From the NCBI GenBank assembly GCA_905182995.1, contig CAJJDP010000018.1, positions 310,001 through 374,000 on the forward strand: a stretch of DNA of 64,000 bases. The letters run 5' to 3'. The notes beneath the pieces were generated by a model. It saw only the letters and a program-made list of their open reading frames with translations. It was not told the DNA's origin and ran no database searches. This document shows, piece after piece, positions 11,838 to 23,443 of the stretch. The stretch's first letter is position 1; each line of letters begins with the position of its first letter. A program made the translations under genes and the position numbers. This DNA comes from Paramecium octaurelia. Its lineage: Eukaryota > Ciliophora > Oligohymenophorea > Peniculida > Parameciidae.

Positions 11838-12999
11838 TTTACAGTTTAACATTCAGAACCTGATAAAGATTAGAATAAAGACAAGGAGGAAGAACTATCA
11901 TCATAAAATCTTCATAGAAGACAACATTCTTATATGTCAATGACAAAAGAAATTGGAACTCATCAACATCATAATACTGAAATTATAGAAATCAAGTTAT
12001 CAACCTAATCAAAATAAGAGCCATCACAATCATTTGAAAACTCTTAAGTGGATGTTGTAAGTGATACTTAAGTGTATCAGAATAAACAGAGATATGGAAA
12101 TGGAAAATATAATTAGGATACTTTAAAAAGCATTTAAGTGTAGCAATAAGCATAAATTGAACTTGATAAACAATAGCAATTTGAACATCAAAATGAGAAC
12201 ATCTATCAATCTTAATTATTAGACAAGTATGAAGAGGATGAATATGTTTAATTTTAAAATACTCAAAATGAGAGACAATAAACATAATAATTTGTAGCTA
12301 CGAATGATGAAGATCAATATAAACCTGTGATTACCGAAGATGAAATAATGAAGAAATATGCAGATCTGTTCACAGCACCTGATTTTTTGAAACAATGCAG
12401 AGCTACTTGCTAGACTCAGAAAACTCTTGATTCGTTCGCTGACAGTCGAAGTCTTAATTTCATTGTTCCTTGTTAAAGTATGGTCTGTTAGGATGTTGAA
12501 ACAACTAAAAAGGGCAAATATTCATTGCTATCTTAATTAACGGCTGAGTAAATATTTGATGAGATTTTTCCTGAATGCTCCTTATAGAAAATTAGCAAGG
12601 CTTTTTTTAGGTTTAAGATGGAAGTTGTATTTTAACAATTACAGTGTGATCCTTCATAAGAGGAATTGGATGAATTGTTTTAGTAGGTTGATATTCAAAG
12701 AGATGGATTCGTGGATGTGAATGAGATGGGACAGTTTTTGGATACTGTTTGTCCCCAACAAGATAGATAGGTGTATAATCAAATTGATGTAAGCAATAAA
12801 GGATATTTTGATGAATAAGAATTGAGCTAAAAGTTAAATAAGAACGTTGCAAGACAATACTTCTCAGAATTGGATTTATTAAACACCAATAAAATAACAT
12901 ATTGGGAATACTATCTAAAGTAACATATCATATTAATATAGACGCACTACAAATATTGGACAATAAGTTATTAATATGATATAAAAAAGTTTAGATTGA
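11838..12999 (+). pseudogene. Headless second copy of the EF-hand gene 3' part (artefact copy)
   Basis: Identical to 10460-11621, including the EF-hand loops and the last 22-nt intron. It has no start of its own because its 5' end is the contig junction. It should be ignored in gene counts. Confidence 0.85.
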
Positions 13000-13214
13000 T
13001 TAAAAGTTTAATATAAAATTATTAAATTTTTATTATATCGTTAATGTTGACTTAGAAAGTTTCATTAGGAAAGGAGGAAGATTTCAATTTGAATAAATTT
13101 CGCGATTCTTTGTATCTTAGAATGTCCAGTCCTAGTACCTTAAAAGTAAGTAGCACACGGAAGGAGGATAATTCAGTTAAGAAATCTTCCAAATCTACTC
13201 TCTATACTGATTAG
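11838..13214. repeat. Direct repeat copy 2 (1,377 bp), right of the N
   Basis: Second copy of 10460-11836. It contains a headless 3' part of the EF-hand gene (11838 to TGA at 12997-12999) and the 5' part of the small gene at 13044. If the repeat is collapsed, one EF-hand gene and one downstream gene remain, both intact. Confidence 0.93.
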
Positions 13215-13729
13215 CAACATAGAAAAAGGTGGGTTAAATATCTATAAATAGTGCTCCATCATTTGATGAATTACTAAAATCAATGAATAATGGGAATGGG
13301 TTTGCATAATTATAGAATGGATCAAATCAAAAAAAAAGTATAAATGATTCATCTAGAAAGATGAGCGGCTTATAACACAAAATAGAATGCTTTGGTAACA
13401 ATGAAATAAACTAGTTAACCAAATTATCTCAGCCGTAATCCCAATATATAAATTTTAGATTCATCAGCAATTAGCCACTCTACTAATCCACTAAAGCTTA
13501 ACCTAAAAGAACTACATTCTCAAGCAGCATTTCTGAAAACCCTGTTTTTAATAAGGGCTCTGGGAAAACACTTTTGGATAAATTATCTTTAAAAGAATTG
13601 ATAGAACTACGAAGTAAAGTTGATCATAGTACTTAATCAGAAGTTCATCAACTATCAGCTAATTACGTTTAAGAGTTAGTAAAATTGTCTTAAATTATCA
13701 CAAAGCAAGTTAAAAATGTTAAATATTGA
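13044..13729 (+). CDS. Hypothetical Ser/Gln-rich protein, one 23-nt intron
   Basis: ATG at 13044, TGA at 13727-13729, one intron of 23 nt (GTGGGTT...AAATAG, near 13230-13252); 663 nt, 220 residues. It is mostly disordered-looking: Ser/Lys/Gln-rich with short basic patches (KKSSKSTLYTD, PKRTTFSSSIS). It ends in a helical, coiled-coil-like stretch (LLDKLSLKELIELRSKVD ... QIITKQVKNVKY). No domain is recognised and no function can be given. It follows the EF-hand gene in the same direction by about 44 bp once the artefact duplication is removed. Confidence 0.65.
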
Positions 13730-14184
13730 AACGATGTATCTATCTACATTAATATAAATAAAATCATAATGTTTTAATCAGTCCTCTTACAATAAATATT
13801 ATAACAAATAGTAGCCAAACAATATTCATTATAATTTAAACAACTATCTTGAATTTTTTTGTAAGGCCCTATGAAATTGTATTTTGAAACCATTAAATCC
13901 ACACTTTCTATTTAAGAATCTATATATACAACTTAGAGTTGCACACTAAAATACCTTGATTTGAGAAGTAACAAATATGATATGAATAAAACTAAATTGA
14001 GCCCTCAAAAGAGATTTATAATGTGCATAATAATGAGATTAATAAAATAAAAATAAAGTGATGTTCAAGAACAACTTCTATTCATATGTTGGAGGTACAA
14101 GATCAGACATTGCAATGAGCATTGAATCATACTTTGAAGTGATGGAGGTCCTTTTGGATTAATATTTAAGTAGAGAAGTAATGA
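13730..14184. other. Intergenic region with a doubtful small ORF
   Basis: About 455 bp. An ATG at 14061 opens a coding-looking stretch (MFKNNFYSYVGGTRSDIAMS) that runs to about 14240 in a frame different from the next gene. I found no intron that joins it to the gene at 14185. It could be a mis-joined 5' exon, an upstream ORF or chance. Confidence 0.4.
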
Positions 14185-14628
14185 ATGGCTTTCTAAAATC
14201 CCTAGATGTTGTTCAATTTCAAAAACTGCAGTCAAGTATTGAATGATATCGTTGTCTCTGCACCTTTGGCCTTTTTGCCATTTTCACTTATTGGGACATA
14301 ATGGTTGTTTGCAGGAGCCAACAGAAAAGGAGCCAATAAGGCTTATGGACCAATCCTTGCATCTGTTCATATGTTGGTGTTATGGAGAGCATATACTGCC
14401 CCAATTCCAAATAAATTGTTTACTAAAATCATTGCAGATCCAACGGTTGATGGATAGTATATTAGGTATAAAATTATTAATCAATTAAGAACATAATTAT
14501 CGGTAATGAAACCAGGGTTGTGGTCAGTTTTGAGTAGAGAGTTGTATCACAAAGGATATAGATTCCCAGAGATGTTGGAATTCAAGACTGCTACCGAATT
14601 CCCAACTGGGTTTGTTAAACCATATTGA
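14185..14628 (+). CDS. Unrecognised small protein with one or two possible membrane segments
   Basis: An intron-free frame from ATG 14185 to TGA 14626-14628, 147 residues. Hydrophobic stretches are near residues 18-38 (IVVSAPLAFLPFSLIGTQWL) and near 50-62 (ILASVHMLVLWRA). The C-terminal half is polar with a distinctive aromatic end (ELYHKGYRFPEMLEF ... FPTGFVKPY). Amino-acid content is well balanced, unlike chance ORFs here, so I take the gene as real. The family is not recognised. A small mitochondrial inner-membrane subunit would fit the size and helices, but this is only a guess. The upstream ATG at 14061 may belong to the gene. Confidence 0.6.
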
Positions 14629-14698
14629 TGGTACATAATATATAAAATATATCCAATAATTTAATACAATTATTTTTTAATATAAAATATTTAAGTAA

Positions 14699-17600
14699 AT
14701 GCAGACAGATGAAACATATGTGACTAATTTTTATATCGAAAAATAAATAAAAATATTAAAACCACATCCTATAGCTATTAAATTAAGTGTCGATAGTTTA
14801 CAAAACTACTACTAATTGTAATAGGTAAGATATAACATTATCAAATTTAATAGAGAGAATCCATTCGATTCTTCCAGTAATCACTGCAAAACATTTACGA
14901 CTTTTTCCGACAAGATCAATTCCAAGGATAATTGGAGATCAATAATTAAATAAATACTTTACTTGACAAAATTTTAAAAATTGAAGAAAACTCTATGAAA
15001 AAAGTATCCTTTCGACGTTCTGTCTCTAGGAAATCATTAGCAAAGTATATTTTTTTATTCTACAAATTTGAATAGATCTTTTAAAATGCTATCTTAAAAA
15101 TTAAGGATTAGTATTGATACATTCAGTAAAATTTGGATTGACAAATAAAGTACTGCTATTCAATTGAAATGGTCTTGTTTATGTATTAAAAACATACAGA
15201 AGTACATCTCCTTTTAGTAAATAAAGTTAATTGAGAATAGATGTTGAAAGAGTAGTAAGAAAACAATAAAAAATTTTTATATGCAGAATTTGCGAGTAAT
15301 AAGTGCAGGCCATTGAGATGACTCAACATTGTACTTAGTGTGAAAAAAAAGCTGAGAGCAAAAAAAGATTGATTGAGTTGAATTTAGAATTGGCAAATTT
15401 ATGTGACTAAGCATATAACACTAAAAGAAATGTTTAAGTTAGTTTGGCGATCAAAAAGTATCTACATTTATAAATATAAAGAATGAAAGATAAAAATAAA
15501 TAAAGACAGTATGCGAATAAATAATTTAGAAGAATATAGTCTTTGTATGATTAGGAAGAAGATGAAGATGTTGGAGAATGTGAATACCAATAAGAACAAA
15601 ATTACATTGCAAATATAATGGCATAAATCATTAACTTTTCTGAAAAAACACTAAACAGTTAGATAGAAATTTAAGACACAAAATGTAATCTTTATTTTTA
15701 ATTAGCGACTATTTTATTATTGAATGATTTAGTAAGTTCTACTGAATATATTGAAAATCAAGACGCTTTGAATATAATTAATTCCACTCACAAATGTTTA
15801 TTGGAGAGACTTGAGTATCATAAAAAACAAGAAGGATATAGCAATAATGTTAAAAAACAATCAGACTAAGATTAAACTGAAGATAAAATTAATAAAATAA
15901 GAAGAGCATTTACTAAATCAAATTCAATTTCTTTTAGGCTTCCAAAGTTCAAAAACAAATCATCCTCTTCTTTATAAAGAATATCAACAGATCCAATACA
16001 AGAGGAAGAGGACTCCCCTACTCATCTTTAGGTTAAATCATCTTAAAAAATTATATCTTAAAGAAGTAGATTTAGAATGAACTCTTCCATTTTTAAGATA
16101 AGTGATGGCTCTGAATCACCCCAATCTCTTAAAAATATACAGCAATCAATTAATCAATCAAAATCAAGTAGTTTAAATAATCATGAAACTAATTAATCTA
16201 TCAATTCTAATAATTCCAATAATAAGGTTGATTCATGTTATAAAAATTCAAATACTGAATAAAAAAATGAATTAGCTTAACTCTCTCCAACATAAAAAAA
16301 GCTTTCATCCTTCAAAGCTCAACTATAAAAATTAGCAGTTGAAATAAAATAACCATCGTTATAAGAAATTAGTCCTAAAATAGAACTCTTAAATTTATCC
16401 AATAAAGAAAGAGAAGATTCATCCAATTTATCGAGTATTGATTCTGGAAGATCTAATTCAGCAACTAACAATGATTTAAATTTCTTGGCTTTACAAAAAA
16501 GATCGTGCTAACAAAGATAAAGGAAAAAGTAAAACTTTCATTCTTAAGATATTGAAAAAATGCAATAGAACCATAAAATATAACATAGAAAGAGTAGATT
16601 TTATGAAAATTAGATGTGTAAGTCTCCTACAGTTTTGCATGATTATTATAGATTATCTGAGATTCAAATTGATAAGGGGTATCATTCAGATTCAAATTTA
16701 ATCAAAACAACAAGTCATTCATAAAGTCAAGCATCAAAAGTTGGAATTAAAGATTTTGAATTCATTAAACCATTAGGAAAAGGTGCTTATGGATGGGTAT
16801 TCCTTGTTAAAAAGAAAGGATCTGGAGATTTGTATGCTTTAAAAATAATTGATTGTGCTTAAAGGGTAATATTTTGAAATGATTTAGAATTTGGAAGCAT
16901 TTCTTGAATAACTCAAGGCAGAAAGAAATATCTTTGAAATCCTTAATAGCAATTTTGTAGTCAAGGCCTACTTTTCTTTTGTTCACGAATAATATTTATG
17001 CTTTGTTCAGGAATACATGGTGGGTGGAGACCTTGCAACCATTTTGAAAACATATACAGTATTACTTTTTAATATATTTAGGCTTTGGATGAATTTTATG
17101 TTCGTCATTACATGGCAGAAATAGTCTTAGCATTGGATCATTTAAGGATGTAAAATATAGTTCATAGAGATTTAAAACCAGAGAATATTTTATTGGATTG
17201 TCAAGGACATGCAAAACTTGCAGATTTTGGGCTGTCTGAATAAGGCGTCAATAGCAGATTAAAATTAAGGGATAGTTTAAATTCATTCAATACAATTGAA
17301 ATACCAACTTGTGTTGAATAAATGATTGATCAACAAGGTTATCAGACATTATACAAATAACTGAGGAAAGTAGAATCCATTTTAGTGGATAAATCTGGAA
17401 GTAAAACTAAAAAGTATCTTATTCTTCAAATTTTAGAATTGTAGGTACTCCTGATTATATTGCTCCAGAAATAATTTTGGGGACCTCTGCTAGTAATTTC
17501 AGTTGTGATTATTGGAGTTTAGGAGTTATCATGTATGAATTGCTGTGTGGAATTACTCCTTTTAATGATGATACAGTAGATAAAATATTTGATAATATTC

Positions 17601-18046
17601 TTAACATGAGATTAGAATGGCCTCAAATTGGTGTAGGAGAAGATTGTATATCTGAATAGGCTTATGATTTAATGAATAAATTATTAGAACCTGATTTTAA
17701 AAATCGCTTAGGACATAGATCAATCGAAGAGATTAAGAACCATTCATTCTTTAAAGGTATTTTATATGAGTTATTTAAAGGAATTTCGTGGAATACATTG
17801 TTAAGTAAACCTGGGTTGATTGTTCCTGAATTGAATTGCGAATAAAGGGATACAGAGAAAATGATGCAATTCTTAAAAAAATTGGAAAAAACAAATAAGG
17901 ATACTGAGAACAAGAAATTAGCATAATAATTAAATGCATAATTATAATCTTTAGAAAGAATTGACCTTCTTAAGTAGAGAAGTATTCAGGAATCAGAGAA
18001 CTACTTGTATTAGAATGTTATTAATTAGGTAACAAGTGAACTTTGA
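14699..18046 (+). CDS. Large AGC protein kinase of MAST/Greatwall/Rim15 type
   Basis: ATG at 14699, TGA at 18044-18046, about 1,040-1,080 residues. At least five introns are clear (29 nt near 14824, 31 nt near 15042, 22 nt near 16866, 23 nt near 17050, 23 nt near 17416, 24 nt at 17759-17782); exon joins between about 15160 and 15320 are uncertain. The N-terminal ~650 residues are helical then Ser/Gln/Asn-rich, with a CxxC motif (HCTQCEKK). Kinase: [17 protein letters not shown] Lys in [28 protein letters not shown], then about 65 inserted residues before [14 protein letters not shown] long insert between DFG and APE is the hallmark of Greatwall/MASTL and Rim15 kinases. The C-tail has [10 protein letters not shown] and a coiled coil. 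Substrates are unknown; those relatives control mitotic phosphatase or nutrient response. Confidence 0.85.
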
Positions 18047-18152
18047 AGAATCGAAATTAAATACGCAGATTGATACTTTGACTTAATTTTTTGCTAAGAT
18101 TTACTAATCTTATTCATCGATGTAGTGAATATATTTTGCATTAGTAAAATCA

Positions 18153-19010
18153 TCATTCATCCCTTGTTAAATTTACAATTTTGTAATCCCTCCCACAGTT
18201 TTCTCTGAATTTTAAATATTTCATTCTCTCTGTATTAACATTAAGATTGGCTGGCTTTTGACTTATGACTCTTTCAAAAGTATCTAATCTTTAAGTCTCA
18301 CACCTTTTTTTACTATTCCAATCTTTAGATAGATGAAAGGATAAATTCATTTGATCTCCAATAAATCCATTTGTATTATTAAACTCAAGGCATTCATTCT
18401 AATTACGATATTAATCATAACCTAAAAATAGTTAATAAAGTAAACTTAAATTTCTTTGTCTAGTTTAAGATGAGGTTTCGTACTTATGAAGATTATCTAA
18501 AATTCTTTTTTTTCTATTTAGAAAATTTACATCCTACCTCAGTGACTTAAATAACTCTTATTCCTTTTTAATAGATTATAATTCCTTTAATCTTTGTTTT
18601 GGTTCTATTGGTAATCCTAAATCTTTAGAATAATCTAACTTATCAGAAGTGTATTAAAAGGAATAGTTTTTCTGTTTAAAATCATTTCTGATATTTTCGA
18701 ATATATCACTATGAAACTGAGTTTACTTTTATCCAAATATCTTTTAGTTGCAATTAATATCTTCTTTAAATCTTGGATAATGTTCAATAAAAATATAATC
18801 AGGTTTAGTAGGGCCCCTTATTTTTGGATATAATTCTGTTTAATTTAATGATGATTTTTCAAGTCTTTTAGAAAAAATTGATGTTTTCAAGAAATTATCG
18901 AATTTAGTGGCAGGATTGTCTATTTTATCATAAGCTTCTTGTACTGGTTTGTAACCTAAATTTCTATATTACTTTGTAAAATCCAAATAAGAATTAGTTA
19001 CTTTGTTCAT
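18153..19010 (-). CDS. Hypothetical 285-residue protein, no intron
   Basis: ATG at 19008-19010, TGA at 18153-18155; 858 nt in one open frame with eleven or more TAA/TAG codons read as Gln. The sequence is soluble and rich in Lys, Asn, Phe and Tyr. A central helical segment (PKQRLKELQSIKKEQELFKS ... NFLNRKKRILDNLHKY) looks coiled-coil-like. Repeated Tyr/Pro spacing (LYPKIRGPTKPDYIF) resembles small axonemal or cortical proteins, but I cannot name a family. Its 3' end faces that of the AGC kinase 107 bp away. Confidence 0.7.
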
Positions 19011-19117
19011 AACAATTATTTTATATAATAAAATTTAACAAATAACAATAATTATAAGATAGACTTATAAAGCAACTTAAGATTTTATTACTTTGATAAA
19101 TTTAATCTTGGCATAAT

Positions 19118-20417
19118 ATGTAGTTAGACAATGTTAAGAATGCTTATTAGATTTGTATTATGTTGATATGAAAATACATTAATTTCGATTATTTAAAGTA
19201 GAACGAGAATTCATACAATTAGAGAAATAAGGATTTAGTTGGGTAAAATTATCAAGATGATTTGTAAAAATTTAAAAAGTTGAAAAATTGAAAGAAATGA
19301 AGAAAGATTGATATAGAAAGAGTTTAAGTATGGATTATTATAAAAAATACAATACAATATATTGCTTGTAATTCAATTAAAGACTCTTAGGATTTTTTAT
19401 GTGAATTTAAAAGAAAAAGATGGAGATTAATTGAATTTCGGGTAACAGTACCTTAAGATTTGATGAATGAGAAAAAAGCGTTGGAGAACTGTGTGAAATA
19501 AAATAATTGTCTGATATCATACAAATCAAAATGATTGGGTCATCTAATTAATAAGTAGATAATGGCCAAAGATGGTATAAAATTGGAGATGACTCAAGCT
19601 TAAATTTAGATATCATATATTTTTACCTAGAATTTTTATGAGAGAATTGAATATTCAGATTTGCAATAAAATAAGAGTTATTTTTCCAAGCTTTATATAT
19701 AGTGGAAGCTATATGCTGTAACAACTAAATAATTCAGTTAATAATTTTAAATCTAACATATACGTCGTTTATAATATGTATAAAAACTGAAGGAAACAAA
19801 AAATTTTACTTGGTTCATAATATTATTTATATTTGATATTCTTATGTCCTTTAAAGAAATTAGAGAATATAAGATTGAGTTCTCAAAAAAATTTACTAAA
19901 TTTATAAAAACTTATGATGAAAAATTGAACTATAAATTAAAAATTAAAGGCTGAAATTCTAATTACAAATATGGAATAACATAACCTTAATAAAGATGTA
20001 TTAATGGATGAAAAATACAATTTTAGCTATTATACAATAGCTGAATTTAGAACTCACTCATGGTATCCAAATAAAAAAAATATTTTGAATTTCTATGTAG
20101 ATAAACTGGTATATAAAATAAAGGGTTAAAATGAGAGTATTTAAAATTTTAGCACTCAGTAACTAAACTTTGCCAACATGGAAGCTAGAAAATTCATCAG
20201 ATTTAAGAAATTAAAAAATATCGTAAGGATGTGACTATGGATTCTTCTTATTTTACACTTATATGTTTTTTAAATATCATTAATTGGGATATTAAATAGA
20301 TAACTTTAGTTAGAGGACAATATCTCAAAACAGGAAGTTTCATCAAAAAATCAAATTGAAGAGTGTTAATATGCTTTTGATTTAGAGGGATAATCTAATT
20401 GTTAAAAGAATCATTGA
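19118..20417 (+). pseudogene. Decayed membrane-protein gene with in-frame TGAs and frameshifts
   Basis: Long stretches read as good protein but are broken. The frame carrying IDIERVQVWIIIKNTIQY runs to SYKSK, hits TGA, then continues in the same frame (LGHLINKQIMAKDGIKLEM...) for about 130 codons. It ends at a second TGA, after which the sense frame shifts by one (AEILITNMEQHNLNKD...). A third TGA follows FIRFKKLKNIVRM, again continuing in frame as LWILLILHLYVFQISLIG. At least one more frameshift lies near 19300. Two hydrophobic helices are visible. No GT...AG intron of normal size removes these breaks, so I read a pseudogene. Sequencing error is less likely because there are several independent lesions. 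Confidence 0.6.
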
Positions 20418-20527
20418 GCTTCAAATAAAATGTCTCAAATCTAATTAGTCTAAATATAGTGAAATTATAATTTTATTTTTGCATAATTTTTACATTAATA
20501 TTGTCTGTGATGCTCATTATTAATATT

Positions 20528-21548
20528 ATGAATAAATCAAATATTCATTTGTCATAAAGTAAATCAAATATTGTTTTGCCGTGCAGGAAATCATTTTAAA
20601 AATAACTTTTGCCTTAAGAAGATGATTCAATTTCAAAAATTGAGTCTTTTGAATCAGAATCTCCTTTAAAAGAAATTAATAAAGATTAGGGAGATTTTGC
20701 AGAATCTGACAAAGTTTAATTATCTATATAACATGAAATATTTACAAATGAAAAATAGTCTAAATAGAACCATAATTAATGCAAAGGTTTCGTTTATCCA
20801 AATCCATTCAAAGAGTTAAGAATTCCATTTGATAAAATTTAGTTTATTTTATAGCCCATTTAAAGAGAGGGAATTTTGTAATGTTAAATTCGTAAAGTTG
20901 TGACGTAATCTCAAAAGGATAATGCGAAATATGAATTGATTATGTTTGATTTACCAATTTTGATAGCTGAAAAGGTTCATACTTTATTTAAAAGGAAAAT
21001 TATAATTAAGTAGGCAGGTTTGAATTATTTTGCTGGGAAAATAAAATGGGATAAATATGGTTAGAACTTCATATTTATGGATAATAAATTAAGCCCAAAG
21101 AAGTGCTCAACAATTAGTATGCATAGATTATGCACTGGAGGAGCTAATTACTAAAAAACTGGAAAGTAAAAGCCTCATAAAATTAGAGTAATTTAATGAT
21201 TGAGAATAGGTATACTTACCAGAGATAGATTCAAGTAATTAGATGTATTAATACCGAATAGAAAAGTGCAAATACTTTGATAAAAAACCGAAATTTTTTT
21301 AGGAATTTTAGAACAGAGAACCAGAATATAGTAATGAAGCAAAATCTTTTGTTTTGCCATTCTACAATAGAGCCTTGATAGCTTCTTCTAAAAATTTATA
21401 ATTGTGTCAACAAGACAAAAATTAAGTTTTCTTTCTTTTGGGAAAGATTGAAAAAGGATTATACAATCTCGATTTCTAATGGCCAATATTTCCTTTGTAG
21501 GCCTTTTAAATAGCAATGTCATGTTTTGTAACTAGGGCTTCGGATTGA
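20528..21548 (+). CDS. Divergent Tubby-like protein
   Basis: ATG at 20528, one 22-nt intron near 21187-21208 (GTAATTT...GAATAG), TGA at 21546-21548; 999 nt, 332 residues. The C-terminal domain follows the Tubby pattern: REGILQCQIRK, a weak FIGKLRSN counterpart (YFAGKIKWDKYGQNFIFMDN), the KSFVLPFYNRALIASSKNLQL strand, FLLGKIEKGLYNLDFQWPI, and the closing PLQAFQIAMSCF. Tubby domains bind PI(4,5)P2 and help deliver cargo to cilia. The conserved RSNLMGT segment is strongly altered here, and a short loop is shorter than usual, so lipid binding may differ. The N-terminus has a repeated SKSNI unit. It is followed after 41 bp by a canonical Tubby gene in the same orientation, suggesting an old tandem duplication. 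Confidence 0.78.
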
Positions 21549-21589
21549 CTTAATAATTAATATTTACATTATTATTAATACAGCTTTAA

Positions 21590-23393
21590 ATGTTCCTTAA
21601 TCCTTAATTGATAGAGGATGCTTAAGAATCTGCTAACCAAACCAATTAATATAGTTAAAGATCATAGCCTAAAGGAAGATCTAATGTGACTAAATTCTAA
21701 GCGAAAACAAAAGAGGAGTAAAAATAAGAAAATAAACCTTTGAGTAGAATTTAATAAGTAAAAATCATAATAAAAGATTACAGAAAGAGGTAGAAATACA
21801 GAAGAAATAGATTGAGTCTCAAATAAAAGAGAATGATGAAATGGTTGAGAGTTTAGTATTATTCGATTCGGATCCAGAATAAGAAGAAACAAAATAGTAT
21901 CTTAATCCATTAATAGATGATTAAAAGAAAGAAGAAGAATAGAAGGTATTAAACACTGGAATTATTTGTAGCCTTAATAAAATCCAATTCCTTAATAAAA
22001 TCCAATTCCGAAGGGCACACATGAATTCAAACAGTAAATTGTTTTATAGAGCAATCAACAATACAAAAAAAACCTAGGTCAAAATGAATCTACTTATAAT
22101 CAAGATTTTGATATAGAAATAGAGAAAGTAAGTATCAAGCTTTATAAAAGTTTTCTATAATTGGAAACAATCACAATCAATATTATGAACCAGGGCAAAA
22201 ATCGCTTTAGGATGATTCATTACCTTAACTTGAAAAGCAGAATCACAAAATTAAATTTGCTGAAAGTCTATATTAGGAAAGCAAACCTTAATAAAATGTT
22301 GTTGAAGAAGATTAGATTATAATTTAAAAAGAGATAATTTAAGAGGACGAGAAAAGAATACAGAATAATGATGATTATCAGGAGCTGTAAGAAATAATAG
22401 TTCAAGAGGAAGACGATGAATTGTTGAATCAATAATAAAAAGAGTAGGAATAAAGGAAAGAATTGAAATAATAAAATGATAAAATTTAAATGGATCTCAC
22501 CAATGATAAAAATGAAGTTATAGAGTAGAAAGAGAATAAGCCAGAAATCTAAAAGGTTCCTTAAGAATAACCTAAATAAACTTGTCCATATCCAAAACCT
22601 CTCGTTTCAATTGAGATGCCATATGGAAAGAAGCACTTTCTTTTGAATCCTGCCCCCAAAGGAGGGATGATCTAATGCACAATCAAGAGAGATAGAAGTG
22701 GAATGAGTAGATTTTATCCAAAATATCATCTTCACATATCAAATGGATTTTTGTATCTGATGAGTGCAAAAAAGAGAGCTTGCAATAACACCAGCAATTA
22801 TATAATATCGATGTCAAGAGAGGACTTTGAAAAAGGGAACAATTTTATTGGCAAAGTCAGAAGTAATTTCATGGGAACTGAATTTATCTTATATGATTCA
22901 GGTTTGAATCCAGACAAAACTAAAGATGAATCTAAACTAAGGTAATAACTTGGTATCGTTTAATATGAAAGCAATATTCTTGGATCCAAAGGACCAAGAA
23001 AAATGGTGGTATCTTATTCTTCTTATTAAGGTTTTAATGCCGAATTTGGATGCAGAGAATTAACTCTATGTATTCAAACCCACCAATTCTAAGGATGGAA
23101 TTTTGAAGGAATATCTAAATAACAATAGAGATCATATTGTAACTTATGTTAATAGGCCTCCATAATGGAATAGTAAGCATAAGGCTTTCGTGCTTAATTT
23201 TTACCAAAGAGTAGATAAGCCAAGCGTTAAAAATTTCCAGCTTATTGTCGAAGGCTAAGAAGACAACATTTTACTGTAATTTGGAAGAGTCGCAGATGAT
23301 GTCTTCAATCTAGACTTCTAATATCCTATTACTCCTTTACAAGCATTTTAAATTGCATTAACAAGTTTTGACTACAAAATTGCATGTGAATGA
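21590..23393 (+). CDS. Tubby-domain protein (canonical)
   Basis: ATG at 21590, introns of 26, 26, 23 and 22 nt (near 21768, 21946, 22128 and 23009), TGA at 23391-23393; 1,707 nt, 568 residues. The first ~300 residues are highly charged and Gln/Glu-rich, with a PQQNPIP unit repeated twice (18-nt direct repeat). The Tubby domain fills the C-terminal half: MIQCTIKRDRSGMSRFYPKY, KKRACNNTSNYIISM, NFIGKVRSNFMGTEFILYDSG, LGSKGPRKM, AFVLNFYQRVDKPSVKNFQL, LLQFGRVADDVFNLDFQYP, and the terminal LTSFDYKIACE. These are the lipid-binding and structural signatures of the family. In a ciliate the likely role is trafficking to cilia through PI(4,5)P2. All signature segments are intact. Confidence 0.95.
21972..22008 (+). 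repeat. Tandem 18-nt repeat coding PQQNPI units
   Basis: CCTTAATAAAATCCAATT occurs twice head to tail at the start of an exon of the Tubby gene. It probably arose by replication slippage. Confidence 0.85.
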
Positions 23394-23443
23394 AATGTTT
23401 TGTCAATAAATAAATTAACAAATTATATATATATTCAAAAGAA

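Noticed and set aside
10614..12285. Identical minus-strand ORFs at 10614-10907 and 11992-12285 (and at 11235 and 12613)
   Set aside because: They are antisense shadows of the Gln-rich and EF-hand parts of the plus-strand gene, seen twice only because of the artefact duplication.
19118..20417. Retained germline-eliminated sequence (IES) as the cause of the broken frame
   Set aside because: The TGAs lie inside continuous protein-like sequence; no TA-bounded non-coding insert was recognised. A comparison with micronuclear sequence would settle it.
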